A stretch of 64,000 nucleotides of DNA. Source: Methanospirillum stamsii (lineage in GTDB: Archaea > Halobacteriota > Methanomicrobia > Methanomicrobiales > Methanospirillaceae). The notes under the pieces were generated by a model. It was not told the DNA's origin and made no database searches. It saw only the letters and a list, made by a program, of their open reading frames with translations. Shown one piece after another: positions 8,287 to 17,658 of the stretch. Every line of letters begins with the position of its first letter. Within the stretch, counting starts at the first letter, position 1. The stretch spans positions 62,001 to 126,000 of the forward strand of contig NZ_QGMZ01000011.1 of assembly GCF_003173335.1 (NCBI RefSeq). Direction: 5' to 3'. Position numbers and translations under genes: made by a program.

Positions 8287-10095
8287 TTATAACTCAACAC
8301 GGGTAATTACACCGTGTACCTTGTGAGAAGGTAACCGATGATATTGTACAAATGAAGGGCAGAGTCTTTTTAAAGCATTAAATATTTTCCAGATAATATT
8401 GTTGGTAACAATTTCTTCCATGCCATAAAAGATGGTCTTCTCCTGGATATCTGCATCACGAATGATTCGCATAAGATCAATAATCTGCATGTATCCATAC
8501 TGAATAGAAAGATGTGAGAGACCTTCCTCAATTTTTTTATCAAAATGCCAGGAGAAACCATATGGTTCTTCTTTAATATCAAGAGAAATTATCACATTTT
8601 CTTCGTAGATAATCTCATTATTAAACATGGTCCGGGAGATATATGCAGGAACCTGATCAAGAGATCTGGCAAAATAAAGTGCCGTTCCTCTGAGATGCCT
8701 GGCATTTTTGTAAGCGCGAGTGTATTTTTTTATAAACTGATCGTAACTCATTGGTTTCATAGCCTTATACAGAGCCTTCTGACCATTGATATAAATCAAA
8801 ATTATTGAAAAGGGAACGGCTGCGATCACCAGGGAGAGATATCCGCCATGAGGTATCTTTGAAACCGTTGATAAGAAAAATGAAATATCAACAAGAGTTA
8901 CCAGCATCGCAAGACCCACATAGAGATATTTTCGCTTACAAAGAAAAATCGCAATCATGAAAGAACCGGTAATTGACATTGTTCCGGTGACTGCAAGACC
9001 ATACGCATTTGCAAGACGTTCAGAGTACTGAAAGATTATCAAAACACAAATTACTGCAAAACAAAGCAACCAATTTACCGTATTAATATAGATCTGGGTT
9101 CGTAATTCATCGGAGGTATAATCCACTGGAAGCATAGGGAGAAGATGAGTAGTAATAGCCTGATAAATAATAGAGAAAATTCCACTTATTACTGCTTGTG
9201 ATGCGATAATTGTTGCCAATATCATAAGGATTAAAAATGGAATATAAAGAATTTGTGATTCAGAAAAGATCATCTCAAATAAGGGATTAGATACATCAGT
9301 ATTTCTTAATAAAAATGCCGCCTGACCGAGATATGAAAATAATACCGCAATAAAAACAAAACCCCAGGCATACTGAATTGGTTCACGGCCAAGATGGCCC
9401 ATATCAGCAAACAGAGCTTCTGCACCAGTGGCACAAAGGACTATCAAAGAAAGAGAAAAAAATCCCATTGCTCCATTATTAAGAAAAAATTGTATTGCAT
9501 AATAAGGATTCAATGCACCAAGTATTTCAGGACTATATGAAACAGATATTGCTCCGGTTACAAACAGGGTAATAAACCAGACTACCATTACAGGACCGAA
9601 GGTTTTTGATACTCCCTCAGTACCTCGTTTTTGAAATAAAAACAATCCTAATGCTATAATAATTGCAAGAAATATCAACCAGTCCTGTGAGATTAATTCA
9701 AGACCTGGAATTTGCCTTATTCCTTCTACGGCGGAAAGTATTGAGATAGCAGGAGTAATAACACATTCACCAATCATCAGTGAAATTCCAAGAGTGGCTA
9801 AAAGTGTGAATATCGCCAGAACACTGGGCTTTTTTAACAAGGGCAGAAGGATTCCTTTCAAAACCAGAGTTCCTCCTTCACCTGTTTCAGAAAGTCGCAT
9901 CGCAAGAATAGTGTACTGAATTGTTACCATGATAATGAGTGTCCAGAATACGAGAGAAATTGTACCCATAATATTTTCCGGACTGGCTGGAAGAAAAAGA
10001 AATAAAACGGCAAGAGTATAAATCGGGCTGGTTCCGATGTCACCAAAAACCAGACCTGCTGCTTTAATTATTGAGTTACCTGATGGGTGAACCAT
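8287..10095 (-). CDS. kup: Kup-type potassium uptake transporter
   Basis: The 602-residue protein is a KUP/HAK potassium permease. It starts with the family signature GLVFGDIGTSPIYTL (residues 14-28), contains GEGGTLVLKG and the GECVITPAISILSAVEG block, and shows about twelve membrane helices up to residue 450. A cytosolic domain of about 150 residues follows. It probably imports potassium as compatible solute or for pH and voltage control. It is preceded on the same strand by the symporter gene, with 83 bases between them. Confidence 0.92.
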   Translation of the reverse strand: MVHPSGNSIIKAAGLVFGDIGTSPIYTLAVLFLFLPASPENIMGTISLVFWTLIIMVTIQYTILAMRLSETGEGGTLVLKGILLPLLKKPSVLAIFTLLATLGISLMIGECVITPAISILSAVEGIRQIPGLELISQDWLIFLAIIIALGLFLFQKRGTEGVSKTFGPVMVVWFITLFVTGAISVSYSPEILGALNPYYAIQFFLNNGAMGFFSLSLIVLCATGAEALFADMGHLGREPIQYAWGFVFIAVLFSYLGQAAFLLRNTDVSNPLFEMIFSESQILYIPFLILMILATIIASQAVISGIFSIIYQAITTHLLPMLPVDYTSDELRTQIYINTVNWLLCFAVICVLIIFQYSERLANAYGLAVTGTMSITGSFMIAIFLCKRKYLYVGLAMLVTLVDISFFLSTVSKIPHGGYLSLVIAAVPFSIILIYINGQKALYKAMKPMSYDQFIKKYTRAYKNARHLRGTALYFARSLDQVPAYISRTMFNNEIIYEENVIISLDIKEEPYGFSWHFDKKIEEGLSHLSIQYGYMQIIDLMRIIRDADIQEKTIFYGMEEIVTNNIIWKIFNALKRLCPSFVQYHRLPSHKVHGVITRVEL

Positions 10096-10178
10096 GTCTC
10101 TTACTTATTCTAATCCATATTTCAGTTAATAGTTACTCATGCTATGGTACAATAATAAAAAAAATTGGATACAAAAAA

Positions 10179-11687
10179 TTATTTTTCAGGACAGCGGATA
10201 AACCAACCGGTCTTGGTTTCATCCAGAATTTTTTCACTTACTGGTTCTGTTGCAAGGCTTACAATTATCATCGCAATTAATGATACAAGGACTGCATAGA
10301 AACTGAAATGAAGAGGTAATTTCTCGATGTATTGGTAGTATGCACCAAAAATTCCTGCAGATATAAGACCTAAAGCCATACTCACAATTGCTGCTGTACC
10401 TGTGGCACGCCGCCAGTATAATCCGGCAAGTAGTGGGACTGCAAATGTTGAGAGCATGATTCCAATTCCCATCCATATCAGGAAAGCCAGCATTTCAGGT
10501 GGATTTAAGGCAAGAATCATGGTTACTAAAGCTGAAAGAACCACTACAACTTTGCTGATTAATAGTACCTGTTTATCAGGAGCATCAGGACGAATTATCT
10601 TTTTGTAGATATCCCATGAAAACATTGCCCCAATCGTGAGCATCAGCCTGTCAGTAGTGGACATGACAGCAGCAAGAACTATTACTGCAAAAATTGACCA
10701 GAGTGCAATATGGGGAATGGCATTTTGTATCCCATATAAAATTACAAAGTCCTGTGCATTGGCAACATCAGGAAGGGTAAATACTCCTTCTTTTACCAAT
10801 ACTATTCCTGCAAAACCAGCAAATTTTAACAAGAACATGACTACTCCATATATCAAAAATCCTAAAAGCGGAGCCCATTTAAATAACCGTGCATCTTTCA
10901 CCGCCAGGACATTGTTAATAACGTGAGGAGCACAGGCAAGACCTATCATTAACAAAATTCCAAAGGATACCAGATATGATGGTGTGAAAACCATACCTCC
11001 CGGCATCCAGGGCTGGACAAGGTTTGGATCAACTGATGCCATGAATTCATTAACATGGGTAAAACCACCAGCATAAAAAATAATGATCGGGGCCATTATC
11101 AAAACACCACCGATAAGAATCAGTGACTGGATTAACGCAGCCCATGCCACTGCATATAGACCCCCAATAGTAGTGTATATGGTGACTACCAGTGTAGCAA
11201 TAATAAGGGCCAGCCAGAGTGGAATTTCGAAAAGCCACATGAGTACGATAGCAATTGCAGTATACTGACCAACCAGATATACAAATGAGACAATTATTCC
11301 TGCAATGGCTGATAATGTTCTGAGTGTCATCGGACTGTCATAGCGATGTGCGAGATAGTCCTGGACAGTAATATACCCGGTTTCTCTCGTTATTGCATGT
11401 AACTTTACCCCAAAGAAAATGATACAAAATGCAATAGAAAGAGGTACGAAAATCTGTTCCCAAATTGTGGGCCAGCCAAATTTAAATCCTAAACCAGAAA
11501 CTCCAAGGAGTGACATCCCTGAGCATACCGTCCCCACCATGAGCAGGACAAAAACCCAGAATCCCAGTGATCTTCCGGCGACAAGGTAATCTTCTGTATT
11601 CTTCACTTTTTTTGAAGCCCAGCCCCCAATACCAATCATCAAAAGACAGTATATCGTTACAATGGCGATAGTTGTGATATCCGCCAT
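10179..11687 (-). CDS. Sodium/solute symporter (SSS family)
   Basis: The 502-residue protein has about thirteen membrane helices and the SSS features: an early GGWASKKVKNTEDYLVAGR, GYITVQDYLAHRYDS and AVMSTTDRLMLTIGAMFSWDIYKK, where the serine/threonine pair is typical of a sodium site. The substrate cannot be told; proline, pantothenate, acetate and sugars are all possible in this family. Its ATG overlaps by one base (TGATG) the stop of a 46-residue membrane protein, a layout known for SSS transporters with small partners. Confidence 0.88.
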   Translation of the reverse strand: MADITTIAIVTIYCLLMIGIGGWASKKVKNTEDYLVAGRSLGFWVFVLLMVGTVCSGMSLLGVSGLGFKFGWPTIWEQIFVPLSIAFCIIFFGVKLHAITRETGYITVQDYLAHRYDSPMTLRTLSAIAGIIVSFVYLVGQYTAIAIVLMWLFEIPLWLALIIATLVVTIYTTIGGLYAVAWAALIQSLILIGGVLIMAPIIIFYAGGFTHVNEFMASVDPNLVQPWMPGGMVFTPSYLVSFGILLMIGLACAPHVINNVLAVKDARLFKWAPLLGFLIYGVVMFLLKFAGFAGIVLVKEGVFTLPDVANAQDFVILYGIQNAIPHIALWSIFAVIVLAAVMSTTDRLMLTIGAMFSWDIYKKIIRPDAPDKQVLLISKVVVVLSALVTMILALNPPEMLAFLIWMGIGIMLSTFAVPLLAGLYWRRATGTAAIVSMALGLISAGIFGAYYQYIEKLPLHFSFYAVLVSLIAMIIVSLATEPVSEKILDETKTGWFIRCPEK

Positions 11688-11827
11688 CAGTTACCCTCCT
11701 GGTAAAAAAAGCCCCAAAACAATAGCAGTAACGTAATAATAATCACAGCTCCTCCAACTGCAAGGAGCGTTATTGCAGGTAAGCCAAACATATTCCTGCT
11801 ACTATGAGCCATGCTAACATTTAACAT
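11687..11827 (-). CDS. Tiny single-helix membrane protein coupled to the symporter
   Basis: A 46-residue protein with one long hydrophobic helix (ITLLAVGGAVIIITLLLLFW) and a short polar tail (YQEGN) ends exactly at the symporter start in TGATG. The start is taken as ATG at 11827; ATG at 11812 is also possible, and the frame extends to 11902. Small one-helix or two-helix proteins encoded with SSS transporters act as accessory subunits in several cases, which I infer here from position and shape only. Confidence 0.6.
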   Translation of the reverse strand: MLNVSMAHSSRNMFGLPAITLLAVGGAVIIITLLLLFWGFFYQEGN

Positions 11828-11919
11828 GCTCGATTTATTCTCGCTACAAATATTTGAATACCTAAAATAGTCCTTGTTTAGACGATAATAGCATATAATC
11901 ATGAAACGGATTAATAACG

Positions 11920-12597
11920 ATGATAAAAGAATTTCTAAAAGCGCATTTGCTCTTTACTTTATCAATTTTATTTTTCATGGGATTATTTTTCACACCTGCT
12001 TATGCCGGACAAATGGAAGGTCCACTTGTGGATGCTGTTTCATATTATAATCAGGCTGTTGATGCAGCATCTCAGGGATCTGATCAAATGGCAATGGATT
12101 TTCTCGATAAAGCACTCTCCCTTCAACCTGATTTTTATCTCGCACAAATCACAAAAGCGGGACTTCTCTCTAAAAATGGTAATAATTCGGAGGCAATGCA
12201 GCTACTCGAGGATGTAAACAAAACACATCCGGATAATAAATATTACCTTGCTACCATGACATCAGTTTTTATTAACACCGGACAATTTGAAAAAGCAATA
12301 ACAAGCGCAGATGCCGCTTTATTAAAAGATCCAACATTAATTGAAGTATGGATATTGAAAGGAACAGCTCATGGTGCTCTTGGAGAATTTGAAGAAGAAA
12401 TTATTGCATCCGAACAGGCATTAAAAATAGATCCGGAGAATATTAATGCAATATCCAATTTAAATTATGCCCGTGAAATGATTACCGTTAAACAGAATAA
12501 AACCCATCAAGGTGGTGTTGAGACGACTCCGATTTCAGTATTTTTTGTTTTGACGGGCGTCCTCGTCTCTTTTTTATTATTTCGGCTTCGGGATTGA
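11920..12597 (+). CDS. Secreted TPR protein with C-terminal membrane anchor
   Basis: The 225-residue protein begins with a signal peptide (LLFTLSILFFMGLFFTPAYAG), followed by about four TPR-like helical repeats (AMDFLDKALSLQPDFYLA; AITSADAALLKDPTLIEV; EIIASEQALKIDPENINA) and ends TTPISVFFVLTGVLVSFLLFRLRD-like, a TP dipeptide followed by one helix and a basic tail. It probably sits on the outside of the cytoplasmic membrane as a protein-binding scaffold. The last 110 bases overlap the 3' end of the convergent methyltransferase gene. Confidence 0.78.
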   Translation: MIKEFLKAHLLFTLSILFFMGLFFTPAYAGQMEGPLVDAVSYYNQAVDAASQGSDQMAMDFLDKALSLQPDFYLAQITKAGLLSKNGNNSEAMQLLEDVNKTHPDNKYYLATMTSVFINTGQFEKAITSADAALLKDPTLIEVWILKGTAHGALGEFEEEIIASEQALKIDPENINAISNLNYAREMITVKQNKTHQGGVETTPISVFFVLTGVLVSFLLFRLRD

Positions 12598-13843
12598 TAT
12601 TCTTATTACTACTTTTTTTAATACCTTTATCACCATTTGAAGAATTTTTTGTAGTTAATCCGGAGATCCGATCACGGGCAATCTCACAATATTCAGAAGA
12701 TATATCAATCCCCAGATAATTTCTTCCAGTCTTCGCTGCAACAAGAGTACTTGTTCCGGCCCCGTTAAAAGGATCCAGCACAATGTCACCTTTAAAACTG
12801 AATAATTTTAGACACCGTTCAACCAGTTCTTCAGGAAACATAGCCGGATGATTAAATTGTTTCATTCTTCTTTCAGGACCCATTGACCATTTCGCAACGA
12901 CCCATGATTTAAATTCTTCGTCACTTATATCAGCATTTTCAGATTTTCCTGGTTTTTTTAATGTCCCTTTACAAAAAATTTCGATAAATTCCCAGGTATA
13001 CTTGAGATAAGGACTACTTGGGCTTTTCCAGCTCCCCCACGAGGTGTATTTACAGTTATAATTATTTTTTTCCCATAAAATTTCACCTTTCCAAATCATT
13101 TTATTATTCATAAAGAAATTCGAAAGAAGATGATGTAAAGGAATATAATCAGAAAAAAGAGGCTGGACATTTACAATAAAACGCCCTCCATACTTTAAAA
13201 CCCTGATTCCTTCTGAAAATACACAATATAATTTTTCTAAGTATTGATCCCATTTTTTGCTATCTCCTGAAGATGAATATTCAAGTCCAAAATTGTATGG
13301 CGGAGAAGTAATAATTATATCAATACAATTATCCGGAAGGGTCGATAGAACAACCTCGCTATCACCACAGAGAACCTTATTCATGTATTCTGCAGGCAAT
13401 TGATTTATATTACTGGAAAAAGAGTTATTGTTTGCATAAAAAAAAGAACCACGATCAGAAGATTTTTCCTTTCTTCCGATAACTTTCCGTTCATCTGCAT
13501 ATCCTGCATATACTCTTTTTCGATATCTGATTCCATAACTTTTAATAGAGAATATTTTTTGTATCAGTAAATGAAACGGGTTATTCAGTTCATTTTGATA
13601 TCGTTCATTTAGACCGGATAAAAGGATCAGTTCATCGATAACTTTTTGAAAATGATCCGGATCGAGTTTAAATAAAAATGCATTTAGGGATCTTCCATCT
13701 GGTGACAAAGAAATTTCAGCTGAAGAGATTTTTTTATTTATTTTTGAAATTATTTGTAATTCTTCTGAAAAAAAATCCCTGTCCAATTCAATTGTTACAA
13801 TGACTGGTTCAATATTTGACGATTTTTGAATATCACTAGTCAT
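12488..13843 (-). CDS. Orphan site-specific DNA methyltransferase with AT-hook tail
   Basis: The 451-residue protein is an amino-methyltransferase of DNA. Catalytic motif TSPPYNFGLEY (near residue 180) precedes the SAM motif LDPFNGAGTSTLVAAKTG (about 355-372), the order of beta-class N6-adenine or N4-cytosine enzymes. The first 150 residues match nothing I know. The C-terminus is basic with an AT-hook-like KKRRGRPSKQK. No nuclease gene is nearby, so it looks like a solitary methylase. Its 3' end lies over the TPR gene on the other strand. Confidence 0.87.
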   Translation of the reverse strand: MTSDIQKSSNIEPVIVTIELDRDFFSEELQIISKINKKISSAEISLSPDGRSLNAFLFKLDPDHFQKVIDELILLSGLNERYQNELNNPFHLLIQKIFSIKSYGIRYRKRVYAGYADERKVIGRKEKSSDRGSFFYANNNSFSSNINQLPAEYMNKVLCGDSEVVLSTLPDNCIDIIITSPPYNFGLEYSSSGDSKKWDQYLEKLYCVFSEGIRVLKYGGRFIVNVQPLFSDYIPLHHLLSNFFMNNKMIWKGEILWEKNNYNCKYTSWGSWKSPSSPYLKYTWEFIEIFCKGTLKKPGKSENADISDEEFKSWVVAKWSMGPERRMKQFNHPAMFPEELVERCLKLFSFKGDIVLDPFNGAGTSTLVAAKTGRNYLGIDISSEYCEIARDRISGLTTKNSSNGDKGIKKSSNKNINPEAEIIKKRRGRPSKQKILKSESSQHHLDGFYSV

Positions 13844-13967
13844 GCATAATACCTTAAATGATAAGCAGTCGAATCATTTACTTGTATCTGGAAGTTTTAG
13901 AAATTTATTAGGATTTACCAACAGACTTATTTTCAAAATTACGATTTTTAAATCAGGTGAACAGGTA

Positions 13968-16157
13968 GTGTCTGACATAAATAAAATTACCCGTAATCCG
14001 GAAAAACAAGAATTATCTGAAGATATGTCTTCTCATGATCAAACAGAAATTACAACATTATTAAAATTAATTCTGGAAATTACCGGATCACATGTTTTAG
14101 ATTATCACCCGGAAGAGAGAATTCAACAAATTATCAGCCGGGTAGGTAAGGTAATGAATATAAGATACTCTTCATTTTTAGATATCCAAACCGAATTTGA
14201 GAAGATAAAAATCCGGGAAAAATACCTCTGGTCTAACAAATATGGATATCTTATCGGATCTGATTTTGATAATATCGAAACAGATCCTTGTTTTATGACG
14301 CTTTTGTTACAATTGCAAAAGCATCATCCAATAATCATTAAACAAAATGATACTTCGGGAATAATAAATGAACTCATGAGGGAAAGGCAATCAGGTTCAA
14401 TGATCATGGTTCCTCTGATTCATAATAATATTATAAGTGGAATTCTGGTTTTTTTTAATGAATCAGATACCAGGTCATGGATACACACTGAAATTACCAC
14501 CCTGAAAATTCTTGCCAGTGTGATAGAAACAGGGATTTCCAAAAAACAGATTGAAGACATCTTAAAGAGAAGTGAAAAAAAATTTCAGGGTCTTATCGAT
14601 CAAATTGGGGACATGTATTTTATGACCGATAAATCCGGATTTTTAAAAACGGTAAATCGATCCATGGTCAAGACCCTGGGTTATGAAACATTTCATGATT
14701 TAGAAGGAATTTCATTTGAAAATATTATTCATCCTCCGGAATACTGGCCAATTTTTTTATCTGATATCATCAGTAATGAAGGAGTAAAGGATTATGAGAT
14801 TCAGCTCCTCACCTCGGATAACCATATTTTATATTCTTCAATTAGTTGCAGATTAATTTATGATGACGAAGGAATGCTACAAGGCATTGAAGGGGTCATA
14901 AGAGATATTTCCAGAAGAAAACAATATGGAGATCTCCTTTCTGACATTGAATGGAAACTCGAGGAGGCGCAAAAAATTGCCAGAATGGGAGTCTGGTCCT
15001 ATGATTCTTCGTTAAATCTTTTTAGAGTTTCTCCTGAAGTATTCACCCTTTTAGGAATTCCAGCGGAACAAAATTATGTGAATCTTGAAGATTTTATTCA
15101 GCGTTCATACCCCCAGGACAAAGAAAAATTACAAAAATATTTCCCTAATGCATTAAAATTAGGTTCCGATTTTGATTTTGAATTTAGGGTTAGTCTTCAG
15201 GAAAGAAAATTTAAATATCTACGGATAAAAGGTAAACCCTTAATAAAAAAAGGCATTAAACAGGGTTCTTTTGGAATTTTACAAGATATCACGGAGAGAA
15301 AAGATGTAGAAAAACATCTGATGAAATATGCTACAGAACTAGAACAAAAAACTCTTGAACTGGATGCAATGAGAACTCAGCTTCTTGATATGAACCGTGA
15401 ACTTGATATCAGGGTACGGAGAAGAACAATCCAGATTGAAGAACTTCTCAAACAAAAAGATGAATTTATCCAGTTAATCGGACATGATATAAAAACCCCT
15501 CTGACACCTTTAGTTGCTATTCTTCCATATATCAGAAAGAAGGTATCAGATCCGGAAATTGGAGAACTTCTTGATAATTCTATTGAAGATGTCGCTACTA
15601 TTCGAAAGTTGGTCTCGAAAATTCTCGAACTCGCTCAGATGAACAGCCTCTATATGATTTCTGATATTCAGGAAATTGCAATATGGGAAATGGTCAACCA
15701 GGTAATCAGCGATAATGCATATCTTATTCATCAAAAAAGTCTTGAAATTATAAATATTATTCCAAAAAATTATAAAATCATGATGTCACCAATGCATTTT
15801 GAAACGGTGGCAGGAAATCTTATTGGAAATGCAATAAAATATTCATTTATTGAAGGAAAAGTAACTATCCAGGCACAAGATATCGGTGATTCTATCGTAA
15901 TTACCATTGAAGATATTGGAATAGGTATAGAAAAAGAACACATTACCCGAATATTTGATGAATTTTATCGTGCAGACAATTCAAGACATGAACGGGGATC
16001 TCATGGTCTTGGTCTGGCAATTGCCAAACGGGTGGTAGAAATATATTCAGGAAAAATTTCTGTGTTTAGTGATGGGGCAGGGAAAGGAACCACATTTCAG
16101 GTACAACTAAATAAAAATCCGGACGTTAATATTAAAAGAAAATCTGGTTTATTATAA
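13968..16157 (+). CDS. Sensor histidine kinase (GAF-PAS-PAS-HisKA-HATPase)
   Basis: With the GTG start at 13968 this is a soluble kinase of 729 residues. A GAF-like part (about 45-190) is followed by two PAS domains (about 205-320 and 325-440), a coiled coil, the phospho-acceptor H506 in IGHDIKTPLTPL, and the ATPase domain with NLIGNAIKYS, DIGIGIEKEH and GSHGLGLAIAKR. The frame reaches an ATG at 13842, but that codon overlaps head-to-head with the start of the methyltransferase. GTG at 13968 has AGGTGA 7 bases before it. The response regulator follows after 16 bases. Confidence 0.88.
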   Translation: MSDINKITRNPEKQELSEDMSSHDQTEITTLLKLILEITGSHVLDYHPEERIQQIISRVGKVMNIRYSSFLDIQTEFEKIKIREKYLWSNKYGYLIGSDFDNIETDPCFMTLLLQLQKHHPIIIKQNDTSGIINELMRERQSGSMIMVPLIHNNIISGILVFFNESDTRSWIHTEITTLKILASVIETGISKKQIEDILKRSEKKFQGLIDQIGDMYFMTDKSGFLKTVNRSMVKTLGYETFHDLEGISFENIIHPPEYWPIFLSDIISNEGVKDYEIQLLTSDNHILYSSISCRLIYDDEGMLQGIEGVIRDISRRKQYGDLLSDIEWKLEEAQKIARMGVWSYDSSLNLFRVSPEVFTLLGIPAEQNYVNLEDFIQRSYPQDKEKLQKYFPNALKLGSDFDFEFRVSLQERKFKYLRIKGKPLIKKGIKQGSFGILQDITERKDVEKHLMKYATELEQKTLELDAMRTQLLDMNRELDIRVRRRTIQIEELLKQKDEFIQLIGHDIKTPLTPLVAILPYIRKKVSDPEIGELLDNSIEDVATIRKLVSKILELAQMNSLYMISDIQEIAIWEMVNQVISDNAYLIHQKSLEIINIIPKNYKIMMSPMHFETVAGNLIGNAIKYSFIEGKVTIQAQDIGDSIVITIEDIGIGIEKEHITRIFDEFYRADNSRHERGSHGLGLAIAKRVVEIYSGKISVFSDGAGKGTTFQVQLNKNPDVNIKRKSGLL

Positions 16158-16173
16158 ATCTGAGGAAATTAAA

Positions 16174-16560
16174 ATGAATGAAATAAAAGGAGATATAATG
16201 ATTGTCGATGACGATGCACATGTAAGAATCGCCGTCAGAACAATCCTGTCAGATGCCGGGTTTAATGTTATTGCTGCAAGTAGTGGAAAAGAATGCATTA
16301 ATTTTTTAAAAGATGGCTTTAGCGGAGTTTTATTACTTGATATTATGATGCCTGAAATGGATGGATGGGATACCATTTCTGCAATTCTTGAAAGCGGGCT
16401 TGAAAAAAGAATCGTGATTGTAATGCTTACTGCAAAAAATAATCCGGATTCAAAAATGATTGGGCTTCAGGAATATGTTATCGATTATCTGACCAAGCCA
16501 TTTGATAATGAAGAACTGATAGAAAAAGTAGGGTTTTTTTTGAGATATATCCCAAAATAA
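16174..16560 (+). CDS. Single-domain response regulator
   Basis: The 128-residue protein is a lone receiver domain. The acidic pair lies in MIVDDDAH near residues 9-15, the phosphorylated Asp is D56 in LLLDIMMPEMDG, the switch Thr is in MLTAKNN and the conserved Lys is in LTKPF. No output domain is present. It sits 16 bases after the histidine kinase and 22 bases before a CheB-type esterase gene, so it probably takes phosphate from that kinase and acts through protein contact. Confidence 0.92.
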   Translation: MNEIKGDIMIVDDDAHVRIAVRTILSDAGFNVIAASSGKECINFLKDGFSGVLLLDIMMPEMDGWDTISAILESGLEKRIVIVMLTAKNNPDSKMIGLQEYVIDYLTKPFDNEELIEKVGFFLRYIPK

Positions 16561-16582
16561 TTTATTTCAGGTAAATACTTTC

Positions 16583-17134
16583 ATGAAGATTGTAATAATT
16601 GGATCATCTACCGGGGGCCCTTATATTTTAGAGAAAATACTCGCAGGTTTTCCTCTCCTTAAAGTGGCAATCATCATTGTTCAGCATCTTCCTCCGACAT
16701 TTACCAGAACCTTTAGAAACCATATTGCAGCACTCACACAAATGGAGGTAATCATAATTAATGAAAATTTACCATTAACCGAAGGAAAAATTTTTATTGC
16801 TCCAGCAGGTTCCCATTTGTTATTAGAAAAAAACAGGATATTTAAACTTGATAATAATGAAAAAATTCATGGTGTCCGTCCAGCTGTTGACATGACCTTG
16901 CTCAGTATCCAAAAAAGAACCGAGGATAAGATTATGGGGATAATTCTGACAGGAATGGGAAGGGATGGAGCAAATGGATTATACCATCTGCATAAAATTG
17001 GCGGGATCACTATTGCCCAGGATCCTCTTACATCACCCATTAAAAGCATGCCACAGGCTGCAATTGAGACCGGAGAAATAGATCATATACTAAATCCGGA
17101 ACAAATTCGTGAAAAAATTATCTCATTTTCTTAA
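16583..17134 (+). CDS. CheB-type methylesterase domain without receiver
   Basis: The 183-residue protein is the catalytic half of CheB, the enzyme that removes methyl groups from chemoreceptors. The active-site residues are present: Ser9 in IGSSTGGP, His35 in VQHLPPTFT and Asp128 in TGMGRDGA. The usual N-terminal receiver domain is absent; a separate receiver gene lies just upstream. No cheR or receptor gene is in the window. It may be a split CheB controlled by the neighbouring regulator, or an esterase serving another pathway. Confidence 0.88.
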   Translation: MKIVIIGSSTGGPYILEKILAGFPLLKVAIIIVQHLPPTFTRTFRNHIAALTQMEVIIINENLPLTEGKIFIAPAGSHLLLEKNRIFKLDNNEKIHGVRPAVDMTLLSIQKRTEDKIMGIILTGMGRDGANGLYHLHKIGGITIAQDPLTSPIKSMPQAAIETGEIDHILNPEQIREKIISFS

Positions 17135-17221
17135 AAATAAAAAAAGATATCCCAAATACCACAAACAATTCATTATAATAAAAATAATGCATAATTACAT
17201 AATAAAAAACCTGGAAAAAAC

Positions 17222-17599
17222 ATGAAACAAAATTTCTCAATTTTTATAATTATCTTAAGTCTGATTCTTGCAGGGATAATGCAGGGAGTTCTTGCTGAAG
17301 AGTCAAATCTGACTAATTCTACAAATATCTCAGTAAATAACCTGACAAATGGAACGAAAGATATCGAATATCCACTCAATGGAGATGAGTTAGCAGAAGG
17401 TATTGAATATGATATATCTGCTAAAGATTATGCTGTTGCTGGAAAAATAAGTTCAGGGTTTTCCGGATCATCAATTGAGGGATCGGAATCAAATCAGAGT
17501 CCTTCAGTAGTAATGTCTTTCTCTGATAAAAGTTCTGTAAGTGGTTTTATCCATAATTTTATGAAATCTTTCCAATATGAAAGTGGAGTAGATCTGTAA
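17222..17599 (+). CDS. Small secreted protein of unknown function
   Basis: This 125-residue protein has a clear signal peptide (FSIFIIILSLILAGIMQGVLA). The mature part is rich in Ser, Asn and Thr, with several N-glycosylation sequons close together (NLTNSTNIS, NLTNGT). It has no C-terminal membrane helix and no domain that I recognise. It is likely an exported, glycosylated surface or extracellular protein. It stands alone between cheB and ppk1 with AT-rich gaps on both sides. Confidence 0.6.
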   Translation: MKQNFSIFIIILSLILAGIMQGVLAEESNLTNSTNISVNNLTNGTKDIEYPLNGDELAEGIEYDISAKDYAVAGKISSGFSGSSIEGSESNQSPSVVMSFSDKSSVSGFIHNFMKSFQYESGVDL

Positions 17600-17658
17600 A
17601 TTCTCCACAGCCCGTCAAGTACTTATTCTTTTTTCTCCTTATTATTCTGGAAATATTT

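Noticed and set aside
12488-13843. Methyltransferase as part of a restriction or phage-defence island
   Set aside because: Neighbours are a secreted TPR protein and a two-component system; no nuclease, helicase or other defence gene is visible.
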